Assembly (NCBI RefSeq): GCF_001955695.1
Contig: NZ_CP019236.1
Coordinates: 4,588,001-4,652,000, forward strand
Direction: 5' to 3'
DNA length: 64,000 nucleotides
Source of the DNA: Rhodoferax koreense
GTDB taxonomy: Bacteria > Pseudomonadota > Gammaproteobacteria > Burkholderiales > Burkholderiaceae_C
Within the stretch, counting starts at the first letter, position 1, and each line of letters starts with the position of its first letter. Below are positions 27,877 to 36,564 of the stretch, one piece after another. The position numbers were made by a program, and so were the translations under genes. The notes under the pieces were generated by a model, which saw only the letters and a program-made list of their open reading frames with translations, made no database searches and was not told where the DNA came from.

Positions 27877-30807
27877 ATGCCTGTCACCGCCAAGACCGCC
27901 CGCCACGCCTTCGCCGCCACCCGAAAGACCTTCAAGACCGCTTCGGGCAAGACCGGCATGTTCCATTCCCTGCCTGCGCTGGCGAAGCAGTTTCCCTCGG
28001 TGAAGCGCCTGCCGGTGTCGATGCGCATCGTGCTCGAATCGGTGCTGCGCAATTGCGACGGCCAACGTGTCACGCCGGAACATGTACAACAGGTGGCCAA
28101 CTGGCAGCCGAACGCCGAGCGCACCGATGAAATCCCCTTCGTGGTGTCGCGCGTTGTGCTGCAGGATTTCACTGGCGTTCCGCTGCTGGCCGATCTGGCG
28201 GCCATGCGCAGCGTGGCGCTCAAGCTCGGCAAGAAGGTCGGCCGCATCGAGCCGCTGGTGCCGGTGGACCTGGTGGTCGACCACTCGATCATGGTCGACT
28301 ACTACGGCACCAAGAACGCGCTCGACCTCAACATGAAACTCGAGTTCCAGCGCAACCGCGAGCGTTACGAATTCATGAAATGGGGCATGCAGGCGTTCGA
28401 GACCTTCGGCGTGGTGCCGCCGGGCTTCGGCATCGTGCACCAGGTGAACCTCGAATACCTGGCGCGCGGCGTGCACAAGACCGCGGATGGCATGTATTAC
28501 CCCGACAGCCTGGTCGGCACCGACAGCCACACCACCATGATCAACGGCATCGGTGTCGTCGGCTGGGGCGTGGGCGGCATCGAGGCCGAAGCCGCGATGC
28601 TCGGCCAGCCGGTCTACATGCTGACGCCCGACGTGGTCGGCTTCGAACTCACCGGCCACCTGCGCGAGGGGGTGACCGCCACGGATCTGGTGCTCAGCGT
28701 CACCGAAATCCTGCGCCGCGAGAAAGTGGTGGGCAAGTTCGTCGAGTTCTTCGGCGAAGGCACGCGCACACTGGCCCTGCCCGACCGCGCCACCATCGGC
28801 AACATGGCACCCGAATACGGGGCGACCATGGGCTTCTTTCCGGTCGATGAAAAGACCATCGAATATTTCAAGGGCACCGGTCGCACCAAGGGCGAAATCG
28901 AGGCCTTCGAAGCCTACTTCCGCGCGCAGGGGCTGTTTGGCGTGCCCAAGGCCGGCGAGATCGACTATTCGCAGGTGGTGAAGCTCGACCTGGGCGACGT
29001 GACCCCCAGCCTGGCCGGCCCGAAGCGGCCGCAGGACCGCATCGAACTGGGCAATGTGGCCAGCAAGTTCACCTCGCTGTTCAGCCAGCCGATCGGGGAG
29101 AACGGCTTCAACCGCCCGGCCGCGCTGCTGCACACGCGCCACCACATCCATCAGGGCGATGAAGTCGAGTCCGCCGAGAAGGTGCCGGCCACGCCACCCA
29201 CCCCGGCTGGCGCACCGCGTCCGGTCATGGAGATGGAAGGCAACAAGCCGACACTGGCCGCTGCCGTGTCGGAGGTGCAGCCTCCGCCCAGGAAAACACA
29301 GACGAACGACATCTCGATCGGCAACGGCGATGTGTTGATCGCCGCCATCACCAGCTGCACCAACACCTCGAACCCGAGCGTGCTGCTGGCTGCCGGCCTG
29401 CTGGCCAAGAAGGCTGTCGAGGCCGGGCTCAAGGTCAAGCCGCACATCAAGACCTCGCTGGCCCCTGGCTCGCGCATCGTCACCGAATACCTCACGCAGA
29501 CAGGACTCCTGCCTTACCTCGAAAAACTCGGCTTCTCGCTCGCAGGCTACGGCTGCACGACCTGCATCGGCAACGCCGGCGACCTGACGCCCGAACTCAA
29601 CGAGGTCATCACCAAGAACGACCTGGTCTGCGCCGCCGTGCTCAGCGGCAACCGCAACTTCGAGGCGCGCATCCACCCCAACCTGAAGGCCAATTTCCTG
29701 GCCAGCCCGCCGCTGGTCGTGGCCTACGCCATCGCCGGCACGGTGACGCGCGACCTGATGACGGAGCCCGTGGGCAAAGGCAAAGGCAAGGATGGGAAGT
29801 TGAGGGACGTCTACCTCGGCGACATCTGGCCGAGCAGCGACGAAATCTACAAACTCATGAAGTTCGCGATGAACGGCAAGGCCTTCCGCGAGAACTACGC
29901 CAAGGTCAAGACCGAGCCCGGCAAGCTGTGGGAAAAGATCAAGGGCGTGACCGGCGACGCCTACACCTGGCCGCACAGCACCTACATCGCCGAGCCGCCG
30001 TTCTTCAAGGACTTCGCGCTCGACCTGCCCGCCGTGCCCGCGGATGCGGCGCAGCAGGCCGTGTCGGTGCGCGGCGCCAGCATCATGGCGCTGTTCGGCG
30101 ACTCGATCACCACCGACCACATCTCGCCGGCGGGCTCGATCAAGGAGAGTTCGCCCGCGGGCCAGTGGCTGCTGGCCAACGGGGTGATGAAGGCCGACTT
30201 CAACAGCTACGGCGCGCGCCGCGGCAACCACGACGTGATGATGCGCGGCACCTTCGCCAACGTGCGCATCAAGAACCTGATGATCCCGGCGGGCGCCGAC
30301 GGCTCGCGCGAGGAAGGCGGCGTGACGCTGTTCCAGCCGGCCGCAGGCGACAAGTCCAAGCCGGAAAAGATGTTCATCTTCGACGCCGCGATGAAATACA
30401 TCGCCGAAGGCCGGCCCACCGTCATCTTCGCGGGCGAGGAATACGGCACCGGCTCGTCGCGTGACTGGGCAGCCAAGGGCACGCAGCTGCTGGGCATCAA
30501 GGCCGTGGTGGCCAGGAGCTTCGAGCGCATCCACCGCAGCAACCTGGTCGGCATGGGCGTGCTGCCGCTGCAGTTCGTCGGCGGCGACAGCTGGCAGTCG
30601 CTCAAGCTCACGGGCCGCGAAACGATCGACGTGATCCCGGCGCCCGACCTCAAGCCGCAGAGCATGGCCAAGCTGGTCATCGTGCGCGAGGACGGCCAGC
30701 GCGAAGAAATCGAGGTGGTGCTGCGCATCGACACGCCGATCGAGGTCGATTACTACCGGCACGGCGGCATCCTGCCCTTCGTGCTGCGCCAGTTGCTCAA
30801 CGACTGA
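27877..30807 (+). CDS. acnA: aconitate hydratase A
   Basis: TCA-cycle enzyme interconverting citrate and isocitrate. It has 976 residues, against about 890 in E. coli AcnA. Cluster ligands are C494 ([11 protein letters not shown]), C560 and C563 (GCTTCIGN), with the same 66- and 3-residue spacing as E. coli C435, C501 and C504. All are shifted by 59, which places extra sequence before the first ligand. That extra sequence is largely a proline-rich stretch around residues 425-480. The swivel domain has [14 protein letters not shown] 27877 has AAGGA upstream; longer in-frame starts lack support. Confidence 0.96.
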   Translation: MPVTAKTARHAFAATRKTFKTASGKTGMFHSLPALAKQFPSVKRLPVSMRIVLESVLRNCDGQRVTPEHVQQVANWQPNAERTDEIPFVVSRVVLQDFTGVPLLADLAAMRSVALKLGKKVGRIEPLVPVDLVVDHSIMVDYYGTKNALDLNMKLEFQRNRERYEFMKWGMQAFETFGVVPPGFGIVHQVNLEYLARGVHKTADGMYYPDSLVGTDSHTTMINGIGVVGWGVGGIEAEAAMLGQPVYMLTPDVVGFELTGHLREGVTATDLVLSVTEILRREKVVGKFVEFFGEGTRTLALPDRATIGNMAPEYGATMGFFPVDEKTIEYFKGTGRTKGEIEAFEAYFRAQGLFGVPKAGEIDYSQVVKLDLGDVTPSLAGPKRPQDRIELGNVASKFTSLFSQPIGENGFNRPAALLHTRHHIHQGDEVESAEKVPATPPTPAGAPRPVMEMEGNKPTLAAAVSEVQPPPRKTQTNDISIGNGDVLIAAITSCTNTSNPSVLLAAGLLAKKAVEAGLKVKPHIKTSLAPGSRIVTEYLTQTGLLPYLEKLGFSLAGYGCTTCIGNAGDLTPELNEVITKNDLVCAAVLSGNRNFEARIHPNLKANFLASPPLVVAYAIAGTVTRDLMTEPVGKGKGKDGKLRDVYLGDIWPSSDEIYKLMKFAMNGKAFRENYAKVKTEPGKLWEKIKGVTGDAYTWPHSTYIAEPPFFKDFALDLPAVPADAAQQAVSVRGASIMALFGDSITTDHISPAGSIKESSPAGQWLLANGVMKADFNSYGARRGNHDVMMRGTFANVRIKNLMIPAGADGSREEGGVTLFQPAAGDKSKPEKMFIFDAAMKYIAEGRPTVIFAGEEYGTGSSRDWAAKGTQLLGIKAVVARSFERIHRSNLVGMGVLPLQFVGGDSWQSLKLTGRETIDVIPAPDLKPQSMAKLVIVREDGQREEIEVVLRIDTPIEVDYYRHGGILPFVLRQLLND

Positions 30808-30901
30808 CACGTAGCGGCCACGTCGTGGCTGCTGTCGCGCGGCGCGAGCGCTCCAGGGACTCGCCGCCGCATCGAATGTAAAGCGCGGCAGAATTGCGCC
30901 C

Positions 30902-32134
30902 ATGAGCAAGCAGGCGTTGATCGCAGGAGGAGGCATCGGTGGCATGGCCGCGGCGCTGGCCTGTCGCCGCGCGGGCTGGGAGGTGCGCCTGTTCGAACGC
31001 GCGGCGGTGTTCAGCGAAGTCGGCGCCGGCGTACAACTTGGCCCCAACGTGACCAGGCTGCTGCACGACTGGGGCCTGCAGGCCGCCCTCGCCCAGGCCG
31101 CGGCTTTCCCGAAACGGCTCCAGGTCTGCGACGCCGGCACGGGCCGTGAACTCGGTGCCTTGCGGCTCGGGCAGCACATGATCGACCGCTACGGCGCCCC
31201 CTATGCCACCGTGCACCGGGCCGACCTGCACGGCGTGCTTTACGCCGCCGTGCGGGGCGAGGCTGACGTGGCCCTGAACCTCAACCAGAGCCTGGCTCAT
31301 TTCACCCAGACCGCGGACACGGTATGCGTCCGCGCCGCGCCCAGCCCAGCCGCACTCGACGCCGCGCCGCCGGACATCGAGGGCGATGTGCTGATCGGCG
31401 CCGACGGCCTGTGGAGTCCGGTGCGGCAATGGTTGCTCGGCGACGGTCTGCCGCGCGTCTCCGGGCACCTGGCCTACCGCGCACTGGTGCGGCAGGACAG
31501 CCTGCCGGCCGCGCTGCGCAGCCAGCAGGTCACCGTGTGGCTGAGCCCGCGGCTGCACGTCGTGCAATATCCGGTGCGCGGTGGCGACTGGCTCAACATC
31601 GTGGCCATCGCGCAGACGCGTCTGCCGGGTCCGGTGCAGAACCTCACGCCCGACCGGCTCGACCATTGGGACCACAGCGGCAACGCGGCCGAGCTGCAGG
31701 CGCTTCTGTCCAATGCCTGTGCGGCGCTGCAAGGCGTGGTGCGGGCCGTTCCGCAATGGCGGCTGTGGCTGCTTTGCGATCGCCCGCCCATGCGAGGCCC
31801 GCACCAGCACGCGCGTGGCCGTGTCGCGCTGCTTGGCGACGCCGCGCATCCGATGCGGCCCTACCTCGCGCAGGGCGCCGGCATGGCCATCGAGGATGCG
31901 GCCGAACTCGGACGCGCCCTCAGGCTCGCCACCGATCCGACCATCGGCGTGCCCGCCGCGCTCGGCCACTATGCGCTGAACCGCTGGCAGCGCAACGCGC
32001 GGGTCCAGGCCCGCGCCGAGCGCAACGGCCGCATCTTCCATGCCACCGGGCCGCTGCGCTGGGCGCGCAACACGGCCATGGGCGTGCTGGGCGAGCGGCT
32101 GCTCGACATGCCGTGGTTGTACGGCGCGCGCTGA
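30902..32134 (+). CDS. FAD-dependent aromatic monooxygenase (salicylate hydroxylase-like)
   Basis: 410-residue group A flavin monooxygenase. The FAD dinucleotide motif GGGIGGMAAALA begins near residue 9. The conserved DG region is VLIGADGLWSPVR, and the second FAD-binding block is LLGDAAHPMRPYLAQGAGMAIEDA. No hydrophobic C-terminal membrane segment of the kynurenine 3-monooxygenase type is seen. Salicylate or 3-hydroxybenzoate hydroxylases are the nearest named relatives, but the substrate is unknown. It is convergent with kynA, so a link to tryptophan breakdown is possible but unproven. Confidence 0.85.
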   Translation: MSKQALIAGGGIGGMAAALACRRAGWEVRLFERAAVFSEVGAGVQLGPNVTRLLHDWGLQAALAQAAAFPKRLQVCDAGTGRELGALRLGQHMIDRYGAPYATVHRADLHGVLYAAVRGEADVALNLNQSLAHFTQTADTVCVRAAPSPAALDAAPPDIEGDVLIGADGLWSPVRQWLLGDGLPRVSGHLAYRALVRQDSLPAALRSQQVTVWLSPRLHVVQYPVRGGDWLNIVAIAQTRLPGPVQNLTPDRLDHWDHSGNAAELQALLSNACAALQGVVRAVPQWRLWLLCDRPPMRGPHQHARGRVALLGDAAHPMRPYLAQGAGMAIEDAAELGRALRLATDPTIGVPAALGHYALNRWQRNARVQARAERNGRIFHATGPLRWARNTAMGVLGERLLDMPWLYGAR

Positions 32135-32135
32135 A

Positions 32136-32200
32136 TGCTATCGATTTGGAAGCTATCTACGCATGCTGCATCTGCGTCAGCGCATGATTTGTCATAAATC
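32136..32200 (+). repeat. copy (d) of the palindromic element between two convergent genes
   Basis: It begins TGCTATCGATTTGGAAGC and continues with TATCTACGCATGCTGC, then TGCGTCAGCGCATGATTTG. It fills the 57-base gap after the monooxygenase and reaches over the kynA stop codon. It closely resembles copy (a) at 8715. Confidence 0.6.
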
Positions 32201-33070
32201 GGTGCGCAGTTTCCAGATCTCGGGAAACAGCACCACGTCGAGCATCTTGCGCAGGTAGCTCACACCGCCGGTACCACCCGTGCCGCGCTTGAAGCCGATC
32301 ACACGTTCCACCGTGGTCACGTGGCGAAAACGCCAGAGGCGGAACGCGTCCTCCAGGTCGATCAGTTCCTCGCCGAGCTGGTACAGGTCCCAATACCGCT
32401 GTGGATCGCGGTACACCATGAGCCAGGCCTGCTCGACGTCATCGCTGGCTTCGTAAGGCTTCGAGAAATCACGCGACGTGTGGCTCTGCGGCACCGGCAG
32501 GCCACGCCGCGCAAGCAGGCGCAGCGACTCGTCGTAGAGCGAAGGCGCCACAAAAGCCCGCTCGACCAGCGCGAGCAGATCGGCACGGTGTTCGTGCGGC
32601 TTGAGCATGGCGGCGTTCTTGTTGCCGAGCGCGAATTCGATGCTCCGGTACTGGTAACTCTGGAAGCCGCTGGAGCTGCCGAGGTAGGGCCGCATCGCGC
32701 TGTATTCGGGCGGCGTCATGGTGGCGAGCACGTCCCAGGAATGCACCAGTTGCTCCATGATCTTGCTCACGCGGGCGAGCATCTTGAACGCCGGGTTCAG
32801 GTCATCCGAAGCCACGCGCGCAATGGCGCCGTGCAGTTCATGCAGCATGAGCTTCATCCAGAGTTCGCTGGTCTGGTGCTGCACGATGAACAGCATCTCG
32901 TCGTGCGCCGGCGAACGCGGCTTCTGCGCGCCGAGGATGGCGTCGAGCTGCAGGTAATCGCCATAACTCATCGACTGGCTGAAGTCGAGCTGAGCCTTCT
33001 CTTCGATGACGATGTTTTCAGGGCTGGTGGAAGTGGTTGACGGCGTGGTCGATGGGGCGTGGGGGCACAT
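32192..33070 (-). CDS. kynA: tryptophan 2,3-dioxygenase
   Basis: Heme enzyme that opens the indole ring of tryptophan to N-formylkynurenine, starting the kynurenine pathway. It has 292 residues. Core family blocks are [47 protein letters not shown] and [20 protein letters not shown]. The heme-ligand histidine is expected in the last of these. GAGGAA precedes the ATG at 33070. The first 30 residues are Ser/Thr/Pro-rich and probably disordered. No kynB or kynU is adjacent in the window. Confidence 0.96.
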   Translation of the reverse strand: MCPHAPSTTPSTTSTSPENIVIEEKAQLDFSQSMSYGDYLQLDAILGAQKPRSPAHDEMLFIVQHQTSELWMKLMLHELHGAIARVASDDLNPAFKMLARVSKIMEQLVHSWDVLATMTPPEYSAMRPYLGSSSGFQSYQYRSIEFALGNKNAAMLKPHEHRADLLALVERAFVAPSLYDESLRLLARRGLPVPQSHTSRDFSKPYEASDDVEQAWLMVYRDPQRYWDLYQLGEELIDLEDAFRLWRFRHVTTVERVIGFKRGTGGTGGVSYLRKMLDVVLFPEIWKLRTDL

Positions 33071-33188
33071 GGGTTTCCTCGCGGGGCGGTATGGGCTGAT
33101 CGGCCAAAGTTTGCACCTCGCTCAAAACCCGTGGTGTCGGTTAATTCCAACACCCCATAAATACTTCAACCCTAAAGCATCTTGCGGG

Positions 33189-34127
33189 TCAGGCGACGCG
33201 GCCGAGCAGCAAATACTCCATGAGCGCCTTCTGCACGTGCATGCGGTTCTCGGCCTCGTCCCACACGACGGACTGCGGCCCGTCGATGACCTCGGCCTCG
33301 ACCTCTTCGCCGCGGTGCGCAGGCAGGCAGTGCATGAACAACGCGTCCGGCTTGGCCGCGCGCATCATCTCCGCATCCACGCACCAGTCGGCGAAAGCCT
33401 TCTTGCGCGCCTCGTTTTCCGCCTCGTAACCCATGCTGGTCCAGACGTCGGTGGTCACCAGGTCGGCCCCGGCGCAGGCCTGCATCGGGTCCTTGAACAC
33501 CTGGTAGCTGTCGGCCGAACGGATGCCGGCGATCGACTGGTCGACCTCGTAGCCGCTCGGCGTGCTGAGGTGCACCTTGAAGCCGAGGATTTCGGACGCC
33601 TGCAGCCAGGTGTTGGCCATATTGTTGCCGTCGCCGACCCAGGCCACGACCTTGCCCTGGATCGAGCCGCGGTGCTCGATGTAGGTGAAGATGTCGGCCA
33701 GGATCTGGCAGGGGTGGAACTCATTCGTCAGGCCGTTGATGACCGGCACGCGCGAGTGCTCGGCGAAGCGTTCGATCTTGTCCTGCCCGAAGGTGCGGAT
33801 CATCACCAGGTCGACCATGCGGCTGATGACCTTGGCGCTGTCCTCGATCGGCTCGGCGCGGCCGAGCTGGCTGTCGCCGGTGGTCAGGTGCACGACCGAG
33901 CCGCCGAGCTGGTACATGCCGGCCTCGAAGCTCACGCGCGTGCGGGTCGAGGCCTTCTCGAAGATCATCGCCAGCGTGCGGTCCACCAGCGAATGGTGGG
34001 TCTCGTACGTCTTGAACTTCTTCTTGATGAAGGCCGCACGCTCGAACACATAGGCGTACTCCTCGGCGCTGAAGTCGTTGAACTGCAGGTAGTGCCGGAT
34101 CGGCTTTACGGTGGCGATGGCGGTCAT
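33189..34127 (-). CDS. argF: ornithine carbamoyltransferase
   Basis: Makes citrulline from ornithine and carbamoyl phosphate in arginine synthesis. It has 312 residues. The carbamoyl-phosphate site STRTR is at 60-64, with further conserved FHPCQILADI and ornithine-loop HCLPAHRGEE blocks. Its ATG overlaps the argD stop in an ATGA junction, so the two are translationally coupled. The enzyme is cytoplasmic and trimeric in the family. Confidence 0.97.
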   Translation of the reverse strand: MTAIATVKPIRHYLQFNDFSAEEYAYVFERAAFIKKKFKTYETHHSLVDRTLAMIFEKASTRTRVSFEAGMYQLGGSVVHLTTGDSQLGRAEPIEDSAKVISRMVDLVMIRTFGQDKIERFAEHSRVPVINGLTNEFHPCQILADIFTYIEHRGSIQGKVVAWVGDGNNMANTWLQASEILGFKVHLSTPSGYEVDQSIAGIRSADSYQVFKDPMQACAGADLVTTDVWTSMGYEAENEARKKAFADWCVDAEMMRAAKPDALFMHCLPAHRGEEVEAEVIDGPQSVVWDEAENRMHVQKALMEYLLLGRVA

Positions 34128-35362
34128 GGCGCCACCGGCTCGGCGAGAAACTGCTGGATCAGCGGGCAGACGATGGCCACGATCTCGTCGGCCTCGGCCT
34201 CGGTGAGGATCAGCGGCGGCACCAGGCGGATCACGCTGTCGGCCGTCACGCTCATCAACAGACCCTGTTCGGCCGCACGCTGGACCAGCACGCCACACGG
34301 GCGGTCGAGCTCGATGCCGAGCATCAAGCCCTGGCCGCGGATCTCCTTCACGCCCTTCAGACCCGCGAGCTGTTCGCCAAATGCCTCCTTCAGATGCGCC
34401 CCGACCTTGGCCGCGTTCTCCAGCAGGCCTTCTTCCTCGATGATGCGGATGGTCTCGACGCCGGCGCGCATGGCCAGCGGATTGCCGCCGAAGGTCGTGC
34501 CATGGTTGCCGGGCTGGAAGATGTCGGCGGCCTTGGGGCCGGCCACCACGGCGCCGATCGGCACGCCCGAGCCCAGGCCCTTGGCCAGCGGCATCACGTC
34601 GGGCTGGATGCCGGCCCACTGGTGCGCGAACCACTTGCCGGTGCGGCCCATGCCGCATTGCACCTCGTCGATCATCATCAGCCAGTCGCGCTCGTCGCAG
34701 AGCTTGCGCAGCTGCTGCAGGTAGTCGATGCGCATGGCGTTGATGCCGCCCTCGCCCTGGATGGTCTCGAAGAACACGGCCACCACGTTCGGATTGCCCT
34801 CGGTCGCCTTCTTGAGTGCGTCGATGTCGTTGAGCGGCACGCGGATGAAACCCTCGACCAGCGGGCCGAAGCCCTTCTGCACCTTCTCGTTGCCGGTGGC
34901 ACTGAGGGTGGCGATGCTGCGGCCATGGAAGGCTTTTTCGTAGACCACGATCTCGGGCCGCTCGATGCCCTTGTCATGGCCGAACTTGCGCGCGAGCTTG
35001 ATCGCCGCCTCGTTGGCCTCCAGCCCCGTGCAGCAGAAGAAGACCTTGCCGCCGTTGTCGCTGAAACCGGCCAGATCGACCAGCTTGGCGGCCAGCTTCT
35101 CCTGGTTGGGCACATGGTAGTAGTTGGAACTGTGGATGATCTTGGCGATCTGGTCCTGCAGCGCCGGCACCAATTTGGGATGGTTGTGGCCCACGGTGTT
35201 GACCGCGATGCCACCGAGCCCGTCGAGGTAGGACTTGCCGTTCGTGTCCCAGACGCGCACGCCCTGACCGTGCGACAGCGCGATCGGCAGGCGGCCGTAG
35301 GTGTTCATGGTGTGGGGGGACGATGGAACGGACGGGACGGAAGTCTCGACGGAAGCGGGCAT
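34124..35362 (-). CDS. argD: acetylornithine/ornithine aminotransferase
   Basis: PLP-dependent class III aminotransferase acting on N-acetylglutamate semialdehyde/acetylornithine. It has 412 residues. Family blocks include YLDGLGGIAVNTVGHNHP, VFFCCTGLEANEAAIKLARK, the PLP aspartate in IDEVQCGMGRTGK and the Schiff-base lysine in LAKGLGSGVPIGA. GGAGAA lies just upstream of the chosen ATG (35362); a TTG four codons earlier is less likely. It is directly coupled to argF, which supports the arginine role over ornithine catabolism. Confidence 0.94.
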   Translation of the reverse strand: MPASVETSVPSVPSSPHTMNTYGRLPIALSHGQGVRVWDTNGKSYLDGLGGIAVNTVGHNHPKLVPALQDQIAKIIHSSNYYHVPNQEKLAAKLVDLAGFSDNGGKVFFCCTGLEANEAAIKLARKFGHDKGIERPEIVVYEKAFHGRSIATLSATGNEKVQKGFGPLVEGFIRVPLNDIDALKKATEGNPNVVAVFFETIQGEGGINAMRIDYLQQLRKLCDERDWLMMIDEVQCGMGRTGKWFAHQWAGIQPDVMPLAKGLGSGVPIGAVVAGPKAADIFQPGNHGTTFGGNPLAMRAGVETIRIIEEEGLLENAAKVGAHLKEAFGEQLAGLKGVKEIRGQGLMLGIELDRPCGVLVQRAAEQGLLMSVTADSVIRLVPPLILTEAEADEIVAIVCPLIQQFLAEPVAP

Positions 35363-35643
35363 GCAGTTCTCCAAAACGTGGCAGATGACAAAAATTCAGC
35401 GCCGGTCTGGTCTTGCGTTGGGCCGCTGAAAGCCAATTCTAGGCGCAGAGATTGCTTGCTTTTTTGACAATTCCGCATCACTGCAATGTGTGCGGGTTCA
35501 TTTGATGCCCATGAGGTTCAGATAAAATCGTGCTGCGTTGCAACAACACCCCAGGCGGAGACGCTTCCCAATCGCTGGCGCGCTTGCAGCGACCCTGATT
35601 CCGGCCCAACATCGGAGCCAACGCGCCTCAATCAATCCAACAG

Positions 35644-35979
35644 ATGGCCTCCAACTTACCCAAAGAAGTTTTCATCCAGGGCATCACCAAGGACGGCCGA
35701 ACCTTCCGTCCCAGCGACTGGGCCGAACGCCTGGCCGGCGTATTGAGTTCGTTCCGCCCGGGCGGGCCGCAACCCGGTGACCACCTCAGCTACTCGCCGT
35801 GGTGCGTGCCCACCTCCATCAACGGCGTGAAGGTTGTGATCGTGAACAGCGAGCTGCGCGACTACGACGTCATGGCCTGGGACTTCGCGATGAACTTCGC
35901 GCGCGACAACGGCCTGCAGGTCGCCGAGGCCTGCCTGGTGCCGGATCCCGCCACCCTCACCCCGCGCAAGCCTGGCTGA
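35644..35979 (+). CDS. DUF3579 domain-containing protein
   Basis: A 111-residue protein conserved in betaproteobacteria, of unknown function. Typical blocks are VFIQGITKDGRTFRPSDWAERL and YSPWCVPTSINGVKVVIV. No signal peptide or transmembrane segment is present. A candidate promoter lies upstream (TTGATG at 35502-35507, TAAAAT at 35523-35528). A hairpin terminator shared with rpsT follows. Confidence 0.85.
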   Translation: MASNLPKEVFIQGITKDGRTFRPSDWAERLAGVLSSFRPGGPQPGDHLSYSPWCVPTSINGVKVVIVNSELRDYDVMAWDFAMNFARDNGLQVAEACLVPDPATLTPRKPG

Positions 35980-36038
35980 ACGGCACTCCCGTCAAGATCA
36001 CGCTGACACAAAAAAACCACCCGAAGGTGGCAGGTACG

Positions 36039-36063
36039 AAAAAACCGCCCGAAGGCGGTTTTT
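36039..36063. terminator. bidirectional terminator between the DUF3579 gene and rpsT
   Basis: AAAACCGCC and GGCGGTTTT pair around a CGAA tetraloop, with A-run on one side and T-run on the other, so it can stop both converging transcripts. A weaker similar hairpin (ACCACCCGAAGGTGG) sits just before it. Confidence 0.85.
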
Positions 36064-36143
36064 AAGCTTTTGCTGGCAGCGCACCCCACACAACGGCGGA
36101 CCGCGAACAGTCCGGGCTATTTGTGCAGTTCGGGCTTAAATGA

Positions 36144-36446
36144 TTAAGCGGCTGCGGTGACGGCCAGAGCCTTCACCTTGGTGGAAAGGCGGCTCTTGTC
36201 GCGAGCGGCCTTGTTCTTGTGGAAGATGCCCTTGTCGGCGACGGTGTCGACCACAGCTTGCATCTTGGCGAACAGTTCGGTCGCCTTGGTCTTGTCGCCA
36301 GCGAGAACGGCCTTTTCGACGTTCTTCACGGCGGTACGGTATTTGGAACGCAGCGAGGTGTTCGCGGCGTTGATCTTGACGTCCTGGCGGACGCGTTTAC
36401 GGCCCGACGCCAGGCGCGGGTTCTTTTTCTTGGGCTTGGTTGCCAT
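36144..36446 (-). CDS. rpsT: 30S ribosomal protein S20
   Basis: Small-subunit protein binding 16S rRNA. It has 100 residues, slightly longer than E. coli S20 (87) because of the C-terminal tail. The start [22 protein letters not shown] and the block [17 protein letters not shown] are family hallmarks. It is monocistronic between a strong -10 upstream and a bidirectional terminator downstream, and divergent from murJ, as in many betaproteobacteria. Confidence 0.97.
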   Translation of the reverse strand: MATKPKKKNPRLASGRKRVRQDVKINAANTSLRSKYRTAVKNVEKAVLAGDKTKATELFAKMQAVVDTVADKGIFHKNKAARDKSRLSTKVKALAVTAAA

Positions 36447-36493
36447 ATTCAGTATTCCTTGGGGTTAGGGGATGATGCGCAGCAAAGCCCGCG

Positions 36494-36499
36494 ATTATA
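36494..36499 (-). promoter_or_regulatory. -10 promoter element of rpsT
   Basis: On the minus strand a perfect TATAAT lies 47 bases upstream of the rpsT start, giving a leader of about 40 bases. No recognisable -35 is seen at the normal distance. Confidence 0.6.
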
Positions 36500-36564
36500 G
36501 CAGCCGGCCCGGCCCCGTGCGCCTGCCGCCTGGCGCGCCGAGGCGGCGGGCTACACTCGGCCGC

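Noticed and set aside
30806..30835. GCCACG-T-CGTGGC inverted repeat after acnA as a terminator
   Set aside because: The loop would be a single base and no T-run follows, so it cannot act as a classical terminator.
27862..31179. A 1105-codon open frame on the minus strand opposite acnA and the monooxygenase
   Set aside because: It mirrors acnA codon structure in GC-rich DNA, is rich in His/Arg/Gln/Ala and has no family motif; acnA on the plus strand is certain.
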